A stretch of DNA of 64,000 nt from Pseudomonas sp. P8_229. GTDB lineage: Bacteria; Pseudomonadota; Gammaproteobacteria; Pseudomonadales; Pseudomonadaceae. Made by a program: the position numbers and the translations under genes. The notes beneath the pieces are model-generated. The model had not been told where the DNA came from. It worked only from the letters and a program-made list of their open reading frames with translations, and searched no databases. The stretch lies in NCBI RefSeq assembly GCF_034008635.1, contig NZ_CP125378.1, positions 5,332,501 through 5,396,500 on the forward strand. Direction: 5' to 3'. Below, piece by piece: positions 11,022 through 21,439 of this stretch (positions are counted from its first letter, which is position 1; each line of letters opens with the position of its first letter).

Positions 11022-11257
11022 GCTTGAGTGCCCTCAAATGCATCAAGCATTTCATCGGGCAATGGTGAATCGAAATCATCGGGCAACACCAGTTTGCCTT
11101 TCATTGCGCCAATACGCTGAGCGCTGGGTTTTCCTACGGGAACGAGGCGCGCCATCGCCCGGCCATGCTTGGCAATCGTGATGACTTGGCCAGCAGCGGC
11201 ATCATCGACGAGTTTGGATAAATTGTTTTTGGCTTCAGCCAGCGGAACGATGATCAT
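11018..11257 (-). CDS. Antitoxin, Phd/YefM family
   Basis: A 79-residue antitoxin. The N-terminal half (PLAEAKNNLSKLVDDAAAGQ, then VITIAKHGRAMARLVPV) is the Phd/YefM DNA-binding fold; the C-terminal part (KLVLPDDFDSPLPDEMLDAF) is the toxin-neutralising tail of PIN partners. ATG 11257 is chosen because an AGGGGTGAG ribosome site precedes it and Phd proteins start here. The same frame stays open for 117 more codons upstream, including an ATG at about 11356. A TATTCTGG dyad just upstream is a candidate autoregulatory operator. Confidence 0.85.
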   Translation of the reverse strand: MIIVPLAEAKNNLSKLVDDAAAGQVITIAKHGRAMARLVPVGKPSAQRIGAMKGKLVLPDDFDSPLPDEMLDAFEGTQA

Positions 11258-11270
11258 CAGCTCACCCCTG

Positions 11271-11296
11271 TATTCTGGACAAATATAGCCAGAATA
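11271..11296. promoter_or_regulatory. Inverted repeat, candidate antitoxin operator
   Basis: TATTCTGG, ten bases, then CCAGAATA: an 8-bp perfect dyad about 14 bases upstream of the antitoxin ATG, in the usual place for autorepression by a Phd-type antitoxin. Confidence 0.6.
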
Positions 11297-11585
11297 TTTC
11301 AACGCTGCCAAACCATAGACTTCTTCAGCCCATTCGCAAACGATATCCCTGTTCATTTTTAGCCTCTCGTCGGTTTTCCTTCTGCCATGCCTCCACCATA
11401 GAGCTATGTACTCAAACTGGCTGTAGGACAAAACGGAGGTTGCGGCGAGAGCTTTCGGCGTTTGTGTGGGGATGGAGCAAATCGGTAAAAAATCGTACAA
11501 AAGTGTCGACTGACCCACCGCCATCGCGAGCAGGCGAAGGCCTACAGGTTTCAGTGGTGCCCACAAAACCTGAGTACCCCGCAAA
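11297..11585. other. Gap upstream of the antitoxin: open frame and REP-like halves
   Basis: No convincing gene. On the minus strand the antitoxin frame stays open through about 34 codons beginning MNRDIVCEWAEEVYGLAAL, which looks protein-like but matches nothing I recognise. It may be a gene remnant or a longer form of the antitoxin. The plus end holds REP-like halves. Confidence 0.4.
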
Positions 11586-11620
11586 TCACTGTGGGAGCTT
11601 GCCTGCAAGCGAAGGGGCCA
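11518..11620. repeat. Diverged REP doublet
   Basis: CCATCGCGAGCAGGCGAAGG at about 11521-11540 and a TGTGGGAGCTTGCCTGCAAGCGAAG unit at about 11590-11614. The second overlaps the 3' end of the sensor kinase gene. Confidence 0.6.
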
Positions 11621-13019
11621 TTGGCGTCACCGCAGGAAACCCAAGCCTGAATACGGTCATGGCGCCGGGCAAGCTCTTCACCTCCGCCACACCCTGATGC
11701 AGGCTCATGATCGACCGCACAATTGCCAGCCCCAGCCCGGTGCTGCCCTGCGAGCGTGAGCGGCTGCTGTCGACGCGGTAGAAGCGATCAAACAAATAAG
11801 GCAAGTGTTGCGCTTCAATCCCCACGCCGGGGTTGCTGACCAGCAGTGAAGCCTGCGTCGCGCCTTGATCGATCAACAACGTCACCGTTTTCCCGGCAGG
11901 GCAGTGCCGCAGCGCATTGGACAGCAGGTTCGAAATCGCCCGCTGAATCATCAAGCGATCCCCCAACACCGACGCACTACCGACCACATTCAAATGAATG
12001 TCCTTGTCCTGCGCCGACAACGAAAACATCTCCGCGACTTTCGCTGTTTCAACCTCAAGATCCACCGACTCAAACGGCGCCAGCGCCGACGGATGACTGA
12101 CCTGTGCCAGAAACAGCATGTCCGAGACAATCCGCGCCACCCGTTCCAGCTCTTCGGTGCACGACACCAGCACGTCCTTGTACTCATCCACCGAGCGTTC
12201 GCGCGACAGCGTCACCTGCGCCTTGCCCATCAGGTTATTGATCGGCGTACGCAACTCATGCGCCAGATCATCGGAAAACTGCGACAACTGCTGCACGCCG
12301 GCATCGAGCCGATCCAGCATGAAGTTGATGCCTTGCGCCAGTTCGCTCAACTCCTGCGGCATGTTCACCACCGACAGCCGATGCTCCAGATCCCGGGTCG
12401 AGACCATCGCCGCTACCTTGCGGAACTCGCGCAGCGGTGCCAATCCGCGTTGCACCGCGCCCCAGGCGGTCAGGCCGATGAACACCAGCAGCAACGGCAA
12501 GGCAATCAGCGTCGAACGCAGATAAGCGCTGAGCAGCGCCTGATCATGCGCGTTGTCCATCGACAGCAGCACCGGCACTCTGCTGCCATCCTTGAGTCGA
12601 ATCAGCTTCGACGCGGTGAGAAATTTCGCGCCTTCGGCATCGGTGCTGTCGCTGTAGGTCAACTGATCGGTCGTCGCCCGCACCGCCCGCAATTCGGCGC
12701 GCGGATCCTTCAATCCTGAGCCGGACTTGAGCAGCGGTGAACGCTGATTCGAACGGTCATAAATCGTCAGCGTCAGGTTGTCGTGGCCCATGACCTGATC
12801 GAGCAGAATATGCGGCTTGCCGCTGACTTCATTGGCATCGACGTACATCGACAGGCTGTGCTCGACCTGCGCCATCTTCTTTTGCAGACTGTCGCGGGAC
12901 AGTGCATTGAGCTCATGGGTCAGGGCGAAATACGCCAGGATCGCCAGAAACACCACCAACAATGCGCCGAGCGTACTCACCGTCAAACCCAGGCGCATCG
13001 ACAGGCTGGCCGGCTTCAT
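11586..13019 (-). CDS. czcS: Heavy-metal sensor histidine kinase, CzcS/CopS family
   Basis: Inner-membrane sensor of 477 residues. Helix 1 is at 11-32 and helix 2 at about 170-190, enclosing a periplasmic sensing domain of about 135 residues. A HAMP segment follows, then the HisKA box DLAHELRTPINN with phospho-acceptor His254, the N-box NLLSNALRH and the G-boxes (FDRFYRVD, GSTGLGLAIV). The ATG at 13019 overlaps the stop of the response regulator as ATGA; a longer open frame upstream lies inside that gene and is not used. Divergent czcCBA makes it a Zn/Cd/Co or Cu sensor. Which metal cannot be told from sequence. Confidence 0.88.
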   Translation of the reverse strand: MKPASLSMRLGLTVSTLGALLVVFLAILAYFALTHELNALSRDSLQKKMAQVEHSLSMYVDANEVSGKPHILLDQVMGHDNLTLTIYDRSNQRSPLLKSGSGLKDPRAELRAVRATTDQLTYSDSTDAEGAKFLTASKLIRLKDGSRVPVLLSMDNAHDQALLSAYLRSTLIALPLLLVFIGLTAWGAVQRGLAPLREFRKVAAMVSTRDLEHRLSVVNMPQELSELAQGINFMLDRLDAGVQQLSQFSDDLAHELRTPINNLMGKAQVTLSRERSVDEYKDVLVSCTEELERVARIVSDMLFLAQVSHPSALAPFESVDLEVETAKVAEMFSLSAQDKDIHLNVVGSASVLGDRLMIQRAISNLLSNALRHCPAGKTVTLLIDQGATQASLLVSNPGVGIEAQHLPYLFDRFYRVDSSRSRSQGSTGLGLAIVRSIMSLHQGVAEVKSLPGAMTVFRLGFPAVTPMAPSLAGKLPQ

Positions 13020-13690
13020 TGCCGCGCCTCCAGCACGTAGCCGACACCGCGCAGGGTATGGATCAGCTTGTTGTCGAACGGGTCGTCGATCTTCGCCCGC
13101 AAGCGCCGGATCGAGACTTCGACCACGTTGGTGTCGCAGTCGAAATTCATGTCCCACACCAGCGAGATGATCTGCGTGCGCGTCAGTACTTCGCCGGACT
13201 GGCGCATCAGCAGGTGCAGCAGGGCGAATTCCTTGGTAGTCAGGTCGATGCGTTGCGCGCCACGAAACGCCCGATGGCGGCCCGGATCGAGTTCCAGATC
13301 GGCCACCTTCAGCACCTGCGGCACCGGGATGTTTTCGCTGCGGCGCATCAACGTGCGCACCCGCGCCAACAATTCGGGAAACTCGAACGGCTTGACCAGA
13401 TAGTCGTCGGCGCCCAGATCCAGGCCACGGATCTTGTCCGCCAGACGCCCGCGCGCGGTGAGCATCATCACCCGCGTTGAGTGGGTGCGGCGCAGTTGTT
13501 CCAGCACGCCCCAGCCGTCGAGTTCCGGCAGGTTCACGTCGAGAATGACCAGGTCATATACCTGTTGTTGCGCCAGGTGCAAACCGTCGGCGCCATTCAC
13601 GGCGTGATCAACGATATAACCACTTTCGGTCAAACCCTGATGCAAGTATTCGGCAGCTTTAAGCTCGTCCTCGACGACAAGGATTCGCAT
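13016..13690 (-). CDS. czcR: Response regulator, CzcR/CopR (OmpR family)
   Basis: A 224-residue OmpR/PhoB-type regulator. The receiver has the acidic pair ED (residues 7-8), the phospho-acceptor Asp51 (LVILDVNLPELDG) and Lys in DDYLVKPF. The C-terminal winged helix ends with TNVVEVSIRRLRAKIDDPF and the LIHTLRGVGYVLEA signature of metal-responsive regulators. It is first in a two-gene operon with czcS and divergent from czcCBA. A site resembling half of the shared motif (GGATATTTAATT, 13715-13726) lies 25 bases upstream, consistent with autoregulation. Confidence 0.88.
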   Translation of the reverse strand: MRILVVEDELKAAEYLHQGLTESGYIVDHAVNGADGLHLAQQQVYDLVILDVNLPELDGWGVLEQLRRTHSTRVMMLTARGRLADKIRGLDLGADDYLVKPFEFPELLARVRTLMRRSENIPVPQVLKVADLELDPGRHRAFRGAQRIDLTTKEFALLHLLMRQSGEVLTRTQIISLVWDMNFDCDTNVVEVSIRRLRAKIDDPFDNKLIHTLRGVGYVLEARQ

Positions 13691-14101
13691 GATTTTTCAC
13701 CACTTTCATTCAATGGATATTTAATTAGGGTGGCCGGGAAAGTTGTTGTTTTTGTAGGGGCTTCCGGACGGTTTCAGCAGTTTTATGGCGTGCACGGTAA
13801 AGGCTGAAGTGGCTACAGGGTCAACAGTTGAAGCCTTTAAAACGGCCATCTGCGACCGCCTGTCGCAGCAAGAGAGCGCGAATATCCCTGTATTGCATTT
13901 AAACAAGTGCTGTTCGGCAGATAACTATCGAGTAATTGTTTCCATGTATTTCGACGAAGCCGTTTGCACTCCGCATCTTAAGGCAAAACAACTTCCGTCA
14001 ACCGTTGATAACGGATTTGTAATTTTTCAGTCACCTTGTCGATAAGTTAGAAACTCTACCGTGGCGGCATCGAAAAATCCTGAACTAAAGGAAGTCTTCC
14101 A
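13691..14101. other. Divergent czcR-czcC regulatory region
   Basis: A 411-base non-coding region carrying both promoters. It contains the GGATATTTAATT site near czcR and the ATAACGGATTTGTAATTT site near czcC. An 86-codon open frame (13785-14045, plus) has no ribosome site or recognisable similarity and I do not call it a gene. Confidence 0.6.
14008..14025. promoter_or_regulatory. Shared czc motif, site upstream of czcC
   Basis: ATAACGGATTTGTAATTT is identical at 16 of 18 positions to ATTACGGATATGTAATTT at 19794-19811. It ends 76 bases before the czcC start. Candidate CzcR binding site. Confidence 0.55.
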
Positions 14102-15349
14102 TTGCCCGGTTTAATAGAACTGACGGCGCGATCACGCCTGAAAAAAACCGCCAGCGGCCTCATATTGTTGGCCTGTACCAGCCTTGCCAGTGCCTCGACC
14201 CTGACCCTGGATCAGGCGCTGCAAAGCGCCTTCGCCGGCAACCCGGATCTGGCCGCCGCGCAGTGGGAAATCGGCATTGCCGAGGGCGATCGGCAGCAGG
14301 CTGGCCTGATCCCCAACCCCGAAGTCTCCTGGGAAGCCGAAGACACCCGACGCAACTCGCGCACCACTACGGTGATGCTCAGCCAGCCGATTGAGCTGGG
14401 CGGCAAACGCGGCGCCCGCATCGATGTCGCCAGCCGTGCGCAGGACGCGGCCGGCATCGAGCTGGAGCGCAAGCGCAATGCCTTGCGCGCCGATGTGATT
14501 CAGGCGTTCAACCGCGCGCAGACCGCGCAGCAACGCCTGCAGTTGTCGCGCCAGTCACTGCAACTGGCCGAGCACGGTTTGCGCGTTGCCCAAGGGCGAA
14601 TCGAGGCGGGTAAATCATCACCGGTCGAGGGCACCCGCGCACAAGTACAGCTCTCGGAAGTGCGCCTGGAACTGAGCCGCGCCGAGCGCGATCAGGCCAC
14701 CGTCTATCAACAACTGGCGCAGGTCATGGGCGCGCCGTTGCCGACCTCGACCAACGTGCAAGCCGCCACACAAAACCTCGCCAGCGTGCCGCCGCCGACC
14801 CGTTTGCTCGAGCGTCTGAACCAGACCGCCGAATTGCGTCTGGCCAAGTTGCAGATCGATCAGCGCGAAGCGTCGTTGGGCCTGGAAAAGTCCCAGCGCA
14901 TCCCTGACCTCACCGTGAGCATCGGCAGCCAGTACAGCGAAACCGAGCGCGAGCGGGTCAATGTGGTCGGGCTGTCGATGCCGATTCCGCTGTTCAACCG
15001 CAATCAGGGCAACGTGCTGGCGGCGGCGCGCCGCAGCGATCAGGCGCGGGATCTGCGCAACGCCACCGAGCTGCGCTTGCGCACCGAAATCCAGACCAGC
15101 CTCGAGCAATGGCAGACCGCCAACGGCGAAGTCAAAGCCTTCAACCAGACCATCCTGCCCGCCGCGCAGAGTGCGGTGGACAGCGCCACGCGCGGCTTCG
15201 AAATGGGCAAGTTCGGCTTCCTCGACGTGCTCGACGCCCAGCGCACGCTGATCGCCGCCCGCAGCCAATACATCCAGGCCGTCAGCGAGGCGACCGACGC
15301 CCGTGTGCGCCTCGAACGGATCTTTGGCGACCTCAGCGTCCGCCCTTGA
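14102..15349 (+). CDS. czcC: Outer-membrane efflux protein CzcC
   Basis: TolC-like outer-membrane channel (415 residues) of an HME-RND metal efflux system. A signal peptide is visible (GLILLACTSLASAS), followed by two outer membrane efflux protein repeats (LTLDQALQSAFAGNPDL; GLSMPIPLFNRNQGN). The most likely start is TTG at 14102: AAAGGAAG lies 8 bases upstream, and no ATG or GTG precedes the signal peptide. It is first of three genes, czcCBA, with a 48-base gap to czcB. Confidence 0.85.
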   Translation: MPGLIELTARSRLKKTASGLILLACTSLASASTLTLDQALQSAFAGNPDLAAAQWEIGIAEGDRQQAGLIPNPEVSWEAEDTRRNSRTTTVMLSQPIELGGKRGARIDVASRAQDAAGIELERKRNALRADVIQAFNRAQTAQQRLQLSRQSLQLAEHGLRVAQGRIEAGKSSPVEGTRAQVQLSEVRLELSRAERDQATVYQQLAQVMGAPLPTSTNVQAATQNLASVPPPTRLLERLNQTAELRLAKLQIDQREASLGLEKSQRIPDLTVSIGSQYSETERERVNVVGLSMPIPLFNRNQGNVLAAARRSDQARDLRNATELRLRTEIQTSLEQWQTANGEVKAFNQTILPAAQSAVDSATRGFEMGKFGFLDVLDAQRTLIAARSQYIQAVSEATDARVRLERIFGDLSVRP

Positions 15350-15397
15350 ATTTCACTTTCAGACAACTGCGCGATGGCATGGCGCAGAGGAGTTTCC

Positions 15398-16591
15398 ATG
15401 GATAAAAAACTGATGGTTGTCACGGTGGCGACGTTGGCACTGGGCATCGGCATCGGCTCGATGTGGCCGGCCACGAGCAATATCGAAGCGCACGCCGACG
15501 TGGCCTCCGAACACGCGGATCACGCCGAGGAGGGCGCTGCGGCCGACGGTGAACATGACGAAGAAGGGCACATCGAACTGAGCGCCGAGCAGATCGCGGC
15601 GGCGGGCATTCAACTGGCCGAAGCGCGGGCGCAGAGTATCAGTCTCGGCCTGTCGTTCCCCGGCGAAGTGCGCTTCGATGAGGATCGAACCGCCCACGTC
15701 GTGCCGCGCGTGCCGGGGGTGGTCGAGTCGGTGGCGGTCAACCTCGGGCAACCGGTGAAAAAGGGCCAGTTGCTGGCGGTGATCGCCAGTCAGCAAATCT
15801 CCGATCAGCGCAGCGAACAGGCTGCCGCGCAACGTCGCCTGGCCTTGGCGCGCACCACCTACGAGCGCGAGAAAAAGCTGTGGCAGGACAAGATCTCCGC
15901 CGAGCAGGATTTCCTGCAGGCGAAGCAGGCGCTGGAAGAGGCGGAAATCGCCATGAACAACGCCCGGCAGAAAATCAGCGTACTCAGCGGCAGCGTGGTC
16001 GCCACCGGCGGCAATCGCTACGAACTGCGCGCACCGTTCGACGGCGTGGTGGTGGAAAAACACCTGACGCCGGGGGAGGTGGTCGATGAGACCACCGCAG
16101 CGTTCACCCTGTCGGACTTGTCCCGCGTGTGGGTGACCTTCGGTGTTTCGCCCAAGGATCTGAACAAGGTGCAAGTGGGCAAGCCGGTCACTGTCAGCGC
16201 GCCTGAACTGAAAGCCGAAGTCACCGGCACCGTGGCTTATGTTGGCAGCTTGCTCGGCGAACAAACCCGTACCGCGACCGTTCGCGTCACCTTGGAAAAC
16301 CCTCAAGGCTCATGGCGCCCCGGGCTGTTCGTCAGCGCGCTGGTCGCCACCGACAGCCGTCAGGCAAAAGTCGCCGTGCCGGAAACCGCGATCCAGACGG
16401 TCGAGGAAAAACCCACGGTGTTCGTGCGCACCGGCGACGGCTTCAAGGCGCAAACGGTGGAGCTGGGCAGCCGTGCAGCTGGTCACGTGGAAATCACTCA
16501 AGGGCTGGACGCCGGTGTGCAAGTCGCCAGCGCCGGCAGCTTCGTCCTCAAGTCGGAGCTGGGCAAGGCCTCGGCCGAGCACTCGCACTGA
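15398..16591 (+). CDS. czcB: Periplasmic membrane-fusion protein CzcB
   Basis: Adaptor of 397 residues linking the RND pump to the outer-membrane channel. An N-terminal hydrophobic anchor (LMVVTVATLALGIGIGSMW) is followed by a His/Asp/Glu-rich stretch at about residues 32-65 (EHADHAEEGAAADGEHDEEG), probably binding metal in the periplasm. Lipoyl-like halves (VPRVPGVVESVAVNLGQPV; YELRAPFDGVVVEKHLTPG) and a coiled-coil hairpin follow. ATG 15398 is chosen because GAGGAG lies 6 bases upstream; an earlier in-frame ATG at 15374 lacks one. Confidence 0.87.
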   Translation: MDKKLMVVTVATLALGIGIGSMWPATSNIEAHADVASEHADHAEEGAAADGEHDEEGHIELSAEQIAAAGIQLAEARAQSISLGLSFPGEVRFDEDRTAHVVPRVPGVVESVAVNLGQPVKKGQLLAVIASQQISDQRSEQAAAQRRLALARTTYEREKKLWQDKISAEQDFLQAKQALEEAEIAMNNARQKISVLSGSVVATGGNRYELRAPFDGVVVEKHLTPGEVVDETTAAFTLSDLSRVWVTFGVSPKDLNKVQVGKPVTVSAPELKAEVTGTVAYVGSLLGEQTRTATVRVTLENPQGSWRPGLFVSALVATDSRQAKVAVPETAIQTVEEKPTVFVRTGDGFKAQTVELGSRAAGHVEITQGLDAGVQVASAGSFVLKSELGKASAEHSH

Positions 16592-19771
<3,180 letters not shown>

Positions 19772-19793
19772 TCCCTACAGGTTTTGCGCCCAC

Positions 19794-19811
19794 ATTACGG
19801 ATATGTAATTT
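19794..19811. promoter_or_regulatory. Shared czc motif, site upstream of the first PtrA-like gene
   Basis: ATTACGGATATGTAATTT contains the perfect dyad ATTAC-N6-GTAAT (19794-19809) and matches the site upstream of czcC at 16 of 18 bases. It ends 70 bases before the ATG, nearly the same distance as at czcC. Candidate CzcR site. Confidence 0.55.
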
Positions 19812-19881
19812 CCACGCCACCGTCACGAAAGGTTCGGATTGTTACCTTGATCCCGTCAGTTACTTAAACGAGGAATCAAAG

Positions 19882-20085
19882 ATGAAAATTGTACAGATGG
19901 GTGCTTTTGTCGTGGCCTTGGCAGTGTCTTCCCTGGCCTTGGCCGAAGGCGGTGGTGATCGTGCTTTCGACCGGATGATGACCAACAACGACCGCTCCAT
20001 GGAGCTGTTCGTGGCCAAGGAAAAAGCCGCCGGCAATCCGGTGGTGGTGAATGAAAAAACTGTCGACAACAGCAAGAACCTGTAA
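19882..20085 (+). CDS. Small secreted PtrA N-domain-like protein
   Basis: A 67-residue protein with a signal peptide (MKIVQMGAFVVALAVSSLALA) followed at once by EGGGDRAFDRMM, the motif of the PtrA N-terminal family. PtrA itself is a metal-induced small protein of P. aeruginosa. A GAGGAATC ribosome site lies upstream. The mature part is only about 46 residues, very charged, with no cysteine. It sits directly after czcA behind its own candidate CzcR motif, so a metal-stress role in the periplasm is plausible; the function is not known. Confidence 0.75.
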   Translation: MKIVQMGAFVVALAVSSLALAEGGGDRAFDRMMTNNDRSMELFVAKEKAAGNPVVVNEKTVDNSKNL

Positions 20086-20101
20086 GCGACAGCACTTGAT
20101 C

Positions 20102-20138
20102 AAGCCCGTCATCGCGCATCGATGCTGGGCTTTTCTTT
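20102..20138 (+). terminator. Terminator between the two small PtrA-like genes
   Basis: AGCCCGTCATCG, 5 bases, CGATGCTGGGCT forms a 12-bp stem with two mismatches, followed by TTTTCTTT. It may terminate the first small gene, with partial read-through to the second. Confidence 0.6.
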
Positions 20139-20163
20139 AAGCCTGGATGGGAAGGAAATGGAT

Positions 20164-20496
20164 ATGAAAATGCTCAAGTTGATCGCGTTCGCCGGTGTCA
20201 TGGCGATGTCTTCTCTGGTCATGGCCGAAGGCGGCGGTGACCGCACCTTCGAGCGTGCCTTCAGCGCCAATGCCAAAGCCATGGAGCAATACGCCGCCGA
20301 ACAGGGTAAAGCGGCGCCAGTGGTGAAGAACTACGAATACGGCATGAAGCTGGACGTGGTGAAAATCGTCAGCGTGGTGAAGCCGCAGCCAGGTTGCGCG
20401 GTGGTTCCGACCGCCATGACTTATGAAGATTCGCAAGGCCAGTTAAACACCCTCAAATACAGCGTGGCGGGCGTGTGCCGCAACAGCGGTGGCTGA
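20164..20496 (+). CDS. Secreted DUF2790 protein with PtrA-type N-terminus
   Basis: A 110-residue exported protein. The signal peptide (MKMLKLIAFAGVMAMSSLVMA) is followed by EGGGDRTFERAF, nearly the same motif as in the gene just upstream. The C-terminal half fits DUF2790: NYEYGMKLDVVKIVSV, a Cys (PQPGCAVVPTAMTYEDSQG) and a final Cys (YSVAGVCRNSGG) that could form a disulfide. ATG 20164 is preferred because GGAAGGAA lies 6 bases before it; the ATG at 20158 abuts the site. Probably periplasmic and metal-responsive by context. Function unknown. Confidence 0.72.
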   Translation: MKMLKLIAFAGVMAMSSLVMAEGGGDRTFERAFSANAKAMEQYAAEQGKAAPVVKNYEYGMKLDVVKIVSVVKPQPGCAVVPTAMTYEDSQGQLNTLKYSVAGVCRNSGG

Positions 20497-20599
20497 GGAC
20501 GCACACGTTGCGTATTTCGATTCGGAATGTTTAAAGTTTGTGCGGGAAGTGCTGAACCTTCCCACAATGTTTTCAGGTTGTTCGTCGGACGTCCGCTCT

Positions 20600-20851
20600 C
20601 TAGCCTGTGTGGGTCGCTGCCAAATCAGCGATCGGGATTGGAACCCCGCGGCTTAACTGACGCAAAACGCACCTTTCATGACGTATGCTTGTGCACTTTC
20701 ATGTGTGCACTCCGTTATGGCGGCTGTGCGCGGGAGACTTCGAGTCTGTCGGGTTTTGCTCAGTTGCCCGGGTTCCAACCTGCGTACAGCTGCCACCCTT
20801 TCGCGTGGAACCGAAAGGGCCAGCTCCACCGTCAAGCTGAGTAAGAACATC
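20600..20851 (+). promoter_or_regulatory. Structured leader upstream of the DUF6124 gene
   Basis: About 250 non-coding bases with several hairpins: CGCTG/CAGCG near 20612, AGACT-TCG-AGTCT at 20735-20747, and an interrupted stem at 20788-20825 (AGCTG then CCCTTTCG; loop CGTGGAAC; CGAAAGGG then CAGCT). From memory, a related block (TATGGCGGCTGTGCGCGGGAG followed by a GGTTCCAACC segment) recurs ahead of small DUF6124/DUF3077-type genes in pseudomonads. It could be a cis-acting RNA. The frame of the downstream gene stays open through the leader back to 20678. Confidence 0.55.
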
Positions 20852-21232
20852 ATGAAAAAGCCAACACCCAATCCCCCTGAAACAGATGCTTCTGTAGGCC
20901 CCGACCCAACATCCCCCTACGCCACCATCGATACCCACAAACTCCACGAAGCCGCCGAGCGCGCCCTCGACTACTACCTCAACCCCGCACCGCAAGTCAT
21001 GGCCGCGCCATACACCCCTAACGCGCTGTTTCTGGTCAATCCCGACGCTGACACCGAATCCCTGCTGGCCAACGCCTGCGAATCCCTGGCCTCGGCCACG
21101 GTGATGCTCGGCGACTTCGCCGCGTTGCTGGAGGGCACGCATCGCAAGACGCTGCTGGGGATTGCGCAGGTCGTCATGCTCGGCGAACTGGCGGTGAACA
21201 AGGCACTGGATAACGTCGAACCCACCGCATAA
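20852..21232 (+). CDS. DUF6124 family protein
   Basis: A 126-residue cytoplasmic protein of a family restricted to pseudomonads as far as I know. It has a disordered Pro-rich N-terminus (MKKPTPNPPETD) and a helical body with ATIDTHKLHEAAERALDYYL and LLANACESLASATVMLGDFA. No catalytic motif or membrane helix is visible. ATG 20852 follows a weak GAGTAAG site 27 bases after the leader hairpin. Function unknown. Upstream extension to 20678 is possible in frame but would translate the structured leader. Confidence 0.7.
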   Translation: MKKPTPNPPETDASVGPDPTSPYATIDTHKLHEAAERALDYYLNPAPQVMAAPYTPNALFLVNPDADTESLLANACESLASATVMLGDFAALLEGTHRKTLLGIAQVVMLGELAVNKALDNVEPTA

Positions 21233-21233
21233 C

Positions 21234-21328
21234 CCTTGTAGGAGTGAGCCTGCTCGCGGTGGCGTCGGTACAGCCAACATCTTCATCGACGGGTCCACCG
21301 CCATCGCGAGCAGGCTCACTCCTACAGT
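21234..21328. repeat. REP doublet (TGTAGGAGTGAGCC type)
   Basis: Inverted REP units at both ends (TTGTAGGAGTGAGCCTGCTC and GCGAGCAGGCTCACTCCTAC) lie directly after the DUF6124 stop. Confidence 0.9.
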
Positions 21329-21350
21329 TGACCGGGCAAAGTCCGGACAT

Positions 21351-21380
21351 AAAAAAGGCGCCCCGAAGGACGCCAAAAAA
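21351..21380 (-). terminator. Terminator of the OprD-family gene
   Basis: GGCGCCCC-GAA-GGACGCC with A6 on the left and A6 on the right of the plus strand; read on the minus strand it ends in TTTTTT. It can also act on the plus strand. Confidence 0.8.
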
Positions 21381-21439
21381 TTCACCTCTGACCAAAGGAG
21401 CAAGGAGCTTCTAAAGGTGAATGGTATTGCTCGTGAAAC

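Noticed and set aside
13785..14045. 86-codon frame in the czcR-czcC intergenic region
   Set aside because: It lacks a ribosome site, overlaps the candidate CzcR motif and czcC promoter, and has no recognisable similarity.
20678..20851. N-terminal extension of the DUF6124 protein by 58 residues
   Set aside because: The region has strong RNA hairpins and no ribosome site at 20678, while family members start at MKKPTPNP-type sequence.
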